A DNA stretch of 64,000 bases from Nonomuraea turcica (GTDB taxonomy: Bacteria > Actinomycetota > Actinomycetes > Streptosporangiales > Streptosporangiaceae): positions 1 to 64,000 of the forward strand of contig NZ_JAUZQF010000012.1 in assembly GCF_030718205.1 (NCBI RefSeq), in the 5' to 3' direction. This document shows positions 58,728-64,000 of this stretch, in pieces. How positions within the stretch are numbered: position 1 is the first letter of the stretch; each line of letters opens with the position of its first letter. A model generated the notes under the pieces. That model made no database searches. It was not told the origin of the DNA and worked only from the letters and a program-made list of their open reading frames with translations. Both the position numbers and the translations under genes were made by a program.

Positions 58728-59249
58728 ATGGCGGGAAATTCGTTACTCAAGCTGACTCCGGTCTTCGGGGCCGCCGCCGTCGCCATCTACCTGATCGGCT
58801 ACGAGCAGACGGCGAACTTCGCGAGCACGGGCATCCGGCGCCCGCTCGAGGAAGTGCTCGCGGCCCAGCGCGTCGTCACGGACGTGGTGATGGAGCCGAC
58901 CGCGTTCGCCTGCGTGTTCTTCACCCTGGCCGCGCTCTCCTTCTGGCACCTGGCCAGGGCGCGGCCGACCTCCCGCGTCCTGCTGGTGGCGGGCCTGCTG
59001 ACGCCGCCTTACCTGCTCGGCCTGTACGTCGTGGGCAAGGCCAACCCGGCGAACCACCTGCTGCGGCTCGGGCGGGAGGCGGCCGACGACGGCCATTCCG
59101 TCGCGCCCGAGGTGATCGGTCTCGGCTGGAGTCCTGCCGCGCTCGCCGTGGTCCTGGCCGCGGCGGCGATCGCGCAGGTCTGGGGCGTGCTGCGGCTGGC
59201 CCGCGGCCTGGGGCCGTGCGCGGGGGGCGGGTGCTGGCGGGCATGGTGA
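58728..59249 (+). CDS. four-TM membrane protein of unknown function
   Basis: A 173-residue protein with four hydrophobic segments (FGAAAVAIYLIGYEQ, EPTAFACVFFTLAALSFWHLA, VLLVAGLLTPPYLLGLYVV, ALAVVLAAAAIAQVWGVLRLA). No recognised domain. The composition and the fairly regular coding pattern support a real gene, but neither ATG 58728 nor GTG 58710 has a good ribosome-binding site. The C-terminus (ARGLGPCAGGGCWRAW) is unusual for its two cysteines. It is 40 bp after the thioesterase-like gene and may be co-transcribed. It is convergent, 7 bp away, with the hydrolase gene. Confidence 0.6.
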   Translation: MAGNSLLKLTPVFGAAAVAIYLIGYEQTANFASTGIRRPLEEVLAAQRVVTDVVMEPTAFACVFFTLAALSFWHLARARPTSRVLLVAGLLTPPYLLGLYVVGKANPANHLLRLGREAADDGHSVAPEVIGLGWSPAALAVVLAAAAIAQVWGVLRLARGLGPCAGGGCWRAW

Positions 59250-59256
59250 CCCCTGT

Positions 59257-60120
59257 CTACGTGCTCGGCCTGTCGGCGGTGAGCCGCTCCACGACGGTCC
59301 TCACGCAGCGGTCGTCGAACATGATCGTGTAGTGGTTGCAGTCGGGGATCATCTCCTCCCGCAGCCCGGGCAGCCGCGCCGCCCACGGGGCGGTCAGGTC
59401 GTCGGGGAGCAGGCCGACGTCCTGGTTGAGCAGCCCGCGCGGCGCCCTGAGGAGCAGCAGCGGCGACGTGATCGCCTCCAGCGCCGCCCCCGCCCGGTCT
59501 TGCTCGGTGTTGAGCCACCGCCCGTCCTGCAGCACCGCCTCGCCCACGACCCGCGACCGCAGCGCGCCCTCGGGCCCGGTCAGGTCGTAGCGGACATACG
59601 CCTCGACGTCGTCGTTCCAGTGCCCTGTGAAGGCCGGATGGCTCTTGAAGAAGTCGACGTACGCCTGCGCCGACGGGTACGTCTGCCGCAACCGCGCCAG
59701 GGCGGGCCCCAGCGTGGCCTGCAGCGCCACGTCCGGGTCCACGCCCTCGGGCAGTCGCGGGAACGGGATCCCGCCGTCCACCAGCACCACCCTGGCCCAG
59801 TCCCGCTGGGCGGCGGCCAGCGCGGCGACGTACGCGCCCATGGAGTGGCCGGTCAGCACCGCGTCCGGCCCTGCCCCCACGTGGCCGGCGACCCGCAGCA
59901 CGTCCTCGGCGTGCCTGGGCAGCCCGTACGGACCGGGCAGCGAGGCGCTGTGCCCGCGCCCGCGCAGGTCCATCGCGACCAGCGACCACCCTTCGGGCAG
60001 CCGCCGCCCCACCGCGCCCCACGCCATGAGCGAGGCGGTGATCCCGTGCACCGCGATGATCACCCGCGGCCCGTTCCCGAACGTGGCGATCCGCAGCCCG
60101 CCTACCTCTTCGACCCTCAT
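59257..60120 (-). CDS. alpha/beta-hydrolase
   Basis: A 287-residue hydrolase. Motifs: IIAVHGITASLMAWGAVGRRLPEGWSLVAMDLRGRGHSA (oxyanion HG motif and DLRGRG), nucleophile elbow AVLTGHSMGAYVAAL, and a C-terminal catalytic histidine in IPDCNHYTIMFDDRC. It resembles haloperoxidase-like and ester hydrolases. Cytoplasmic. The start ATG 60120 lies 9 bp after the kinase-WD40 gene, in the same direction, so probably the same transcript. The substrate is unknown. Convergent with the four-TM protein gene. Confidence 0.85.
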   Translation of the reverse strand: MRVEEVGGLRIATFGNGPRVIIAVHGITASLMAWGAVGRRLPEGWSLVAMDLRGRGHSASLPGPYGLPRHAEDVLRVAGHVGAGPDAVLTGHSMGAYVAALAAAQRDWARVVLVDGGIPFPRLPEGVDPDVALQATLGPALARLRQTYPSAQAYVDFFKSHPAFTGHWNDDVEAYVRYDLTGPEGALRSRVVGEAVLQDGRWLNTEQDRAGAALEAITSPLLLLRAPRGLLNQDVGLLPDDLTAPWAARLPGLREEMIPDCNHYTIMFDDRCVRTVVERLTADRPST

Positions 60121-60129
60121 ATTCGGATC

Positions 60130-63100
60130 TTAAGGACAAACCTTCAGGTAGGGCGCACCGGTCACGTACCGCTTCCACTCGGCGCCGCTCAACGGCACAC
60201 CCGCGCGGGCGCACACCGCGGCGGCCACGTGGCCGGGGCCGACGAGCTGCTCGCGCACCATTCCCGAGCCGTCGAGCTCCACCACCTTGGACCCGTCCGC
60301 GGAGAACGCCAGCGCCATCGGCCCCTCCACCGCCCCGTCGCGCAGCACCCCCAGGTCCGCCCCCGCCGCCAGGTCGAACAGCTGGACCCGCCCGTCCTGG
60401 GTGGTCACCGCCGCCACGTCCTCGCGCGGTGACCTGGCCGCGACGGCGCCGCGGCCGCCGAGCCGGCCCCGGATCGGCTCCCCGGACTGGCGGTGCGTGG
60501 CCACGTCGTACACCGTCACCCGGCCGCGCGAGTCCACCGCCGCCACCTTGCCGCCGTCCCTGGTGAACATCACGCCGGTGATCGTGGTCCCCTGTCCGGT
60601 GCCGCCGAAGGCCCCGCCGCGGCGCGTGCCCGACGCGGCGTCGAAGAGCTGCTGCGCGTCCGACGCCGCCGCCAGGGTCGTGCCGTCGGGGGAGAACACC
60701 ATGTCCCGGATCTCGTCCACGTGGGCCGACCACAGCGGGCGGCGGGCCCGCCAGTCCCACGCCCGCAGCGTGTATGTGGTCTCTTCGTCCAGGTCGGCGG
60801 CCTCCAGCACACCCGCCAGCCGCGTCCCGTCGGGACTGAACGCCAGCAAGGTCGTGTTGGAGAACTCGCCGATCGGCCAGCGGGCCAGCTCCCGCCGCGT
60901 GCTCGTGTCCAGGACCGTGATCGTGCTGCTGCCCCCCACGGCCGCCAGCCGCCCGTCCGGGCTGAGTGCCAGTGCGCCGGCCCCATCGGCGTCCGGCCTG
61001 CGCTGCACGGGCTTTCCTGAAGGCTTGCCTGGCGTGGTCAGGTGGATCGCGTAGAGGTCCCCTGTGGCCAGCACGCGCCCGGGGACGAGCGCGGTCAGCG
61101 ACCACCCGATGCCCCCCGGCTCCGGACGCTCCCCGGTCAGGTCGGCGAGGTCCACGGTGACGACACGGTCCTCGTTCAGGTACCGCAACGTGTGCCCGTC
61201 GAAGGCGGCCTGGGGGACCGGCTGAGCGTCGTCGTCCGCTCCGCCGGGCAACGACAGCGCCGTGAGGAAGGTGCTGTGACGCCGCCACACCTGGATCCCG
61301 GTACGGGTCACCGACGCCAGCAGCAACCCGTCCCGGCTGAAGGTGAGCTCGCCCTCGTTCCAACTCGTCCCGTCCGAGCCGATCTGCCAGGAGGCGCCGT
61401 CCTTCAACGAGGTCTCCTGAAGCCCGCGGCGCACCCTCTCCAGCAGCGATCGGCCGTCCGGGGTCAGCGCGAGCGGGAGCCCGCACGCGTCGCATCGCTC
61501 TGCGGCCGGCCGCGTGGACCTCCTGGCCAGGTCGGGCAGGCGCAGCAGGTCGATCCGCCCAGGCGTGTCCATGGCGTAGATCGCCTCGCCCGAGGGCGTC
61601 ATGGCGCCCAGTGTCGCCTTGGTCCTCACCCGGGTGCCGCGTTCCAGATCCCACACGTGGTTGTCCTCGCCGTCCCACGCCAGCACGTACCGGTCCACGG
61701 TCCCGTACGCGAAGAACATCGGCGTGGACTTCTTGCCGTATGCCCACGAGCGCGTCACCTTGCCCGTCCGCAGATCCCAGACGTCGGCCCGCGCGGCGGT
61801 CGCCACCACCACGTAGCGTTTGCTGGGCGACAGCGCCGCACTGACCAGGGGTTCACCTGCGATGCCCAGCCTGGCGATCCCGCCCGTCCGCCGGCCGGTA
61901 GGCACGTCCCACAACCGGATCGCGTCCTCGCCGACGCTGGCCAGCGTCCTGCCGTCCAGGCTCAGCATCCGCAGCGTCTCAGCGGCCGTCGCCGGATCCC
62001 TGAACGACGCCACCTCCCGCTGCGCCAGCGAGGCCGTCAGCGCCGCGCGCGTCTGCGGCGTGCGGTGCAGCCGCCACGACGCCACGCTGAGCTGCATCGC
62101 CATCCGCGGGTCGCTGTGCCGCAGCGTGCCCGCCAGCTGCGCCAGCCTGGCCGCCTCCGCCTGGTCGCGCTGGGCGGCGATGTGCGCGGCCCGCTCGTCG
62201 GCCAGCCCGCCCTGGTACACGGCCAGCCCGGCGGCGACCAGAGCGATTACCAGCAGGCCGCCGAGCGAGAGCGTCACGAGCCGGTCCCGCCTGGCCCTGC
62301 GCGCCCGCATCCGCGCGCCCGCCGCCAGAAAGTCCCGTTCGAACGGCGACAACGTGATGTTCCTGCGGGCCGTGGCCGCCCACTGGAGCGCGTTCTCCAG
62401 GCTGTGGCCATGGAACAGGTCGCCGTCCCTGCGCCCGGCGCGCTCCCATCGCCGCGCCGCCGCCAGGATCTCCCGGTGCACGGACAGGCCGTCCCGGTTG
62501 GCGTCCACCCAGCGGCGGTAGCGCGGCCAGGCGTGCGGCAGCGCCGGCCGGGTCAGCCAGACCTGCTCGCCGTCCCTGCCCAGCAGGTACGCGAACACCT
62601 CCAGGATCCGCGTCACCGCCGACACCTCGGGCAGCGGCCGGCCGTCCACCAGCTCGGCCAGCGCCGCGCGCCGCGCCGACAGCTCGCCCCGCTCGCCCAC
62701 CGTGACGAGTCTGAGGAACACCTCCGGCGCGAGCTCCCGCTCCTCCTGGCCGAGGTGCTCGTACGCCTCCTCGGCCAGCGTCCCGAGCGCCGGGTCCGCC
62801 GTGGCCGCCGTCACACCGGCCGCCTCCCTGCCGCCTTCGGCGAGGAGATGCGCGGTGTCCGTCCCGGTATGCCCGCTGACCAGGGACAGCAGCAGCTCCC
62901 GCGCCGTCGGCCGATGCAGCGGCTCCTTGCTGAGCGTGGCGGCCACGAGTGGGCGCAACGCCTCCGGCAGCACGCTCAGGTCGGGGACGGCCGACAACAC
63001 CCGGTGCATGACCCCGCCCAGGCTCTCGGCCTCGAACGGATCCTTTCCCGTCGCCGCGTACAGCATGATCGCGCCCCACGCGAACACGTCCGCAGGCTTG

Positions 63101-63648
63101 CCGGCCCGCTGCCCGGTGAAAACCTCCGGCGCCATGTACGTCGGCGTCCCCGTCACCAGCCCGGTGCTGGTGAGTGACATCTCGGCCGTCCTGGCGACAC
63201 CGAAGTCGATCACTCGCGGGCCGTCCGAGCCGAGCAGCACGTTGTCCGGCTTGAGGTCGCGGTGGATCACGTCCGCGTCGTGGATCGCGGTCAGCGCGGT
63301 GGCCACCGCCGCCCCCAGCCGGTGCAGGTCGCCGCCGGTGAACCGGCGTCCCTCCGCGACCGCCCCGCGCAGGCTGGGGCCCTCGACGTACTCGCTGACG
63401 ATGTACGGCCTGGCCTCCTCCAGCCGCGCCTCGATGACCCTGGCCGTGCAGAAGGCGGCCACCCGCTGTGCCGCGGTCACTTCCCTGGCCAGCTGCGCGG
63501 CCTGGCCGCGGTGCAGCACCTTGATCGCCACCCGCCGGCCGTCCTCGGCGTACGCCTCGTAGACGACCCCCTGGCCGCCCGCTCCGAGCCGTCCGGCCAG
63601 CCAGTAGTCCCCGAGCCGCTGGGGATCGTCCTCGCTCAACATCTCCAC
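60130..63648 (-). CDS. Ser/Thr protein kinase with STAND-like region, TM helix and WD40 repeats
   Basis: A 1172-residue PASTA-less kinase. The Hanks kinase domain is at about 12-270: GAGGQGVVYEA (glycine loop), VAIK (Lys near 43), HRDLKPDN (about 128-135), DFG (about 146) and GTPTYMAPE. Residues 285-450 resemble the helical winged-helix part of nSTAND1-type proteins (ELAPEVFLRLVTVGERGELSARRAALAELVD), but no P-loop is present. A single TM helix sits at about 456-478. The rest is a WD40 propeller (DGRTLASVGEDAIRLWDVPTG, SPDGTTLAAASD, and more). The kinase is cytoplasmic and the propeller outside. A -10-like TATCAT precedes the start. GTG 63648 or ATG 63642 start. Confidence 0.87.
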   Translation of the reverse strand: MEMLSEDDPQRLGDYWLAGRLGAGGQGVVYEAYAEDGRRVAIKVLHRGQAAQLAREVTAAQRVAAFCTARVIEARLEEARPYIVSEYVEGPSLRGAVAEGRRFTGGDLHRLGAAVATALTAIHDADVIHRDLKPDNVLLGSDGPRVIDFGVARTAEMSLTSTGLVTGTPTYMAPEVFTGQRAGKPADVFAWGAIMLYAATGKDPFEAESLGGVMHRVLSAVPDLSVLPEALRPLVAATLSKEPLHRPTARELLLSLVSGHTGTDTAHLLAEGGREAAGVTAATADPALGTLAEEAYEHLGQEERELAPEVFLRLVTVGERGELSARRAALAELVDGRPLPEVSAVTRILEVFAYLLGRDGEQVWLTRPALPHAWPRYRRWVDANRDGLSVHREILAAARRWERAGRRDGDLFHGHSLENALQWAATARRNITLSPFERDFLAAGARMRARRARRDRLVTLSLGGLLVIALVAAGLAVYQGGLADERAAHIAAQRDQAEAARLAQLAGTLRHSDPRMAMQLSVASWRLHRTPQTRAALTASLAQREVASFRDPATAAETLRMLSLDGRTLASVGEDAIRLWDVPTGRRTGGIARLGIAGEPLVSAALSPSKRYVVVATAARADVWDLRTGKVTRSWAYGKKSTPMFFAYGTVDRYVLAWDGEDNHVWDLERGTRVRTKATLGAMTPSGEAIYAMDTPGRIDLLRLPDLARRSTRPAAERCDACGLPLALTPDGRSLLERVRRGLQETSLKDGASWQIGSDGTSWNEGELTFSRDGLLLASVTRTGIQVWRRHSTFLTALSLPGGADDDAQPVPQAAFDGHTLRYLNEDRVVTVDLADLTGERPEPGGIGWSLTALVPGRVLATGDLYAIHLTTPGKPSGKPVQRRPDADGAGALALSPDGRLAAVGGSSTITVLDTSTRRELARWPIGEFSNTTLLAFSPDGTRLAGVLEAADLDEETTYTLRAWDWRARRPLWSAHVDEIRDMVFSPDGTTLAAASDAQQLFDAASGTRRGGAFGGTGQGTTITGVMFTRDGGKVAAVDSRGRVTVYDVATHRQSGEPIRGRLGGRGAVAARSPREDVAAVTTQDGRVQLFDLAAGADLGVLRDGAVEGPMALAFSADGSKVVELDGSGMVREQLVGPGHVAAAVCARAGVPLSGAEWKRYVTGAPYLKVCP

Positions 63649-63699
63649 GGCGTGTTGGATGATACGTTTGGGACGAAAGTTCCGGATAAATTACCTGGT

Positions 63700-64000
63700 A
63701 TGCGCATCACCGTAATCGAGCACGAGGCCGAGGCCGGGCTCGGGTATCTCGGCGGCTGGCTGGGAGCGACCTGCGAAGTCGTGCGGCCGTACCTGGGGGA
63801 GGACGTGCCCGAGCGGGCCGCCGACGGCCTGATCGTGCTCGGCGGTGCGGCGGCGGCGTGGGAGGACGAGCGCAGCCCCTGGCAGCCGGCCACCCGTGAC
63901 CTGCTGCGCCGCGCGGTGGACGAGGCCACGCCCACGCTCGCCATCTGCCTGGGGGCGCAGCTGCTCACCATGGCCTGCGGGGGCACGGTGGAGCGGGGCG
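63700..64000 (+). CDS. class I glutamine amidotransferase (partial at the window edge)
   Basis: The first 100 residues of a class I glutamine amidotransferase: MRITVIEHEAEAGLGYLGGW, LIVLGGAAAAWEDE and LAICLGAQLL, with the nucleophile Cys in the CLG elbow. The GMP-synthase-like subgroup is likely. The gene continues past base 64000. TAAATT (63687-63692) ends 8 nt before the ATG and there is no ribosome-binding site, so the mRNA is probably leaderless. It is divergent from the kinase-WD40 gene, 51 bp apart. Confidence 0.85.
   Translation, partial: MRITVIEHEAEAGLGYLGGWLGATCEVVRPYLGEDVPERAADGLIVLGGAAAAWEDERSPWQPATRDLLRRAVDEATPTLAICLGAQLLTMACGGTVERG

Noticed and set aside
61042..63177. 711-codon plus-strand frame opposite the kinase-WD40 gene
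   Set aside because: Composition is Arg/Gln/Val/Pro-rich shadow; the minus strand has kinase and WD40 motifs throughout.

Overview
The window is very GC-rich (third codon positions almost all G or C), uses GTG and TTG starts freely, and is packed with TetR, MocR, SARP and ECF-sigma regulators. With an actinobacterial map / panB / nadE / glnA2 neighbourhood, an F420-dependent reductase and a WD40-type Ser/Thr kinase, it reads as the chromosome of a filamentous actinomycete. My best guess is Streptosporangiales (Nonomuraea-like), inferred from protein style only. I found no rRNA, tRNA, CRISPR array or complete mobile element.

Layout. 1-390: end of an IS5-type element abutting what may be a broken acetyltransferase gene. 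390-5789: a DUF6461 protein, a large AfsR-type regulator, and an unusual pair: an HTH-TPR regulator divergent from a previously unlisted 44-residue secreted-peptide gene (4310-4444). 5834-9021: copper module (CopC, CopD-CtaG fusion) and a stand-alone histidine-kinase ATPase domain. 9139-12115: methionine aminopeptidase, small actinobacterial proteins, a cyclase-family hydrolase and a LysR regulator. 12285-19503: secreted lipase, F420 reductase, and a MocR-controlled amino-acid module (Cys/Met lyase plus Thr/Ser dehydratase). 19865-25369: panB, two MFS pumps, TetR, DUF4386. 25586-30649: second AfsR-type regulator and a membrane-anchored beta-helix protein. 30683-35309: an ABC exporter with a triplicated 72-bp in-frame repeat and a frameshifted permease, flanked by two TetR-C regulators and a zinc-hydrolase-like protein. 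35469-41658: two ECF sigma factors with SnoaL tails around a double SnoaL protein, MerR/SDR pair, AlkC-like repair protein, ArsR/SRPBCC pair. 41733-48911: hydrolase, nadE, a SARP-response-regulator fusion with its histidine kinase, and an MFS gene. 48971-53883: ArsR-type regulator, an EF-hand/terpene-synthase pair, glnA2, GNAT, YCII. 53999-64000: subtilase, P-loop kinase-like protein, potassium channel, thioesterase-like protein, hydrolase, kinase-WD40 protein and the start of a glutamine amidotransferase.

How the genes work together. Most of the window is small regulator-target pairs, many with a visible perfect inverted repeat in the shared promoter (MocR 17288-17311, DHA2 pump 22170-22191, TetR 34587-34606, MerR 38905-38935, ArsR 41666-41685) and a GlnR-type box in front of glnA2 (51585-51600). 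The strongest candidate for an undescribed system is the divergent pair at 4310-5789: a short peptide with a signal sequence and a conspicuous C-terminal Asn-Ser-Asp-Cys-Cys, 61 bp from a cytoplasmic HTH-TPR regulator. This is the layout of peptide quorum-sensing (RRNPP-type) circuits known from Bacillota. Secondary candidates are the EF-hand/terpene-synthase pair, the SARP-receiver-LuxR fusion, and the repeat that extends the ABC permease while keeping a start codon and ribosome-binding site in each copy.
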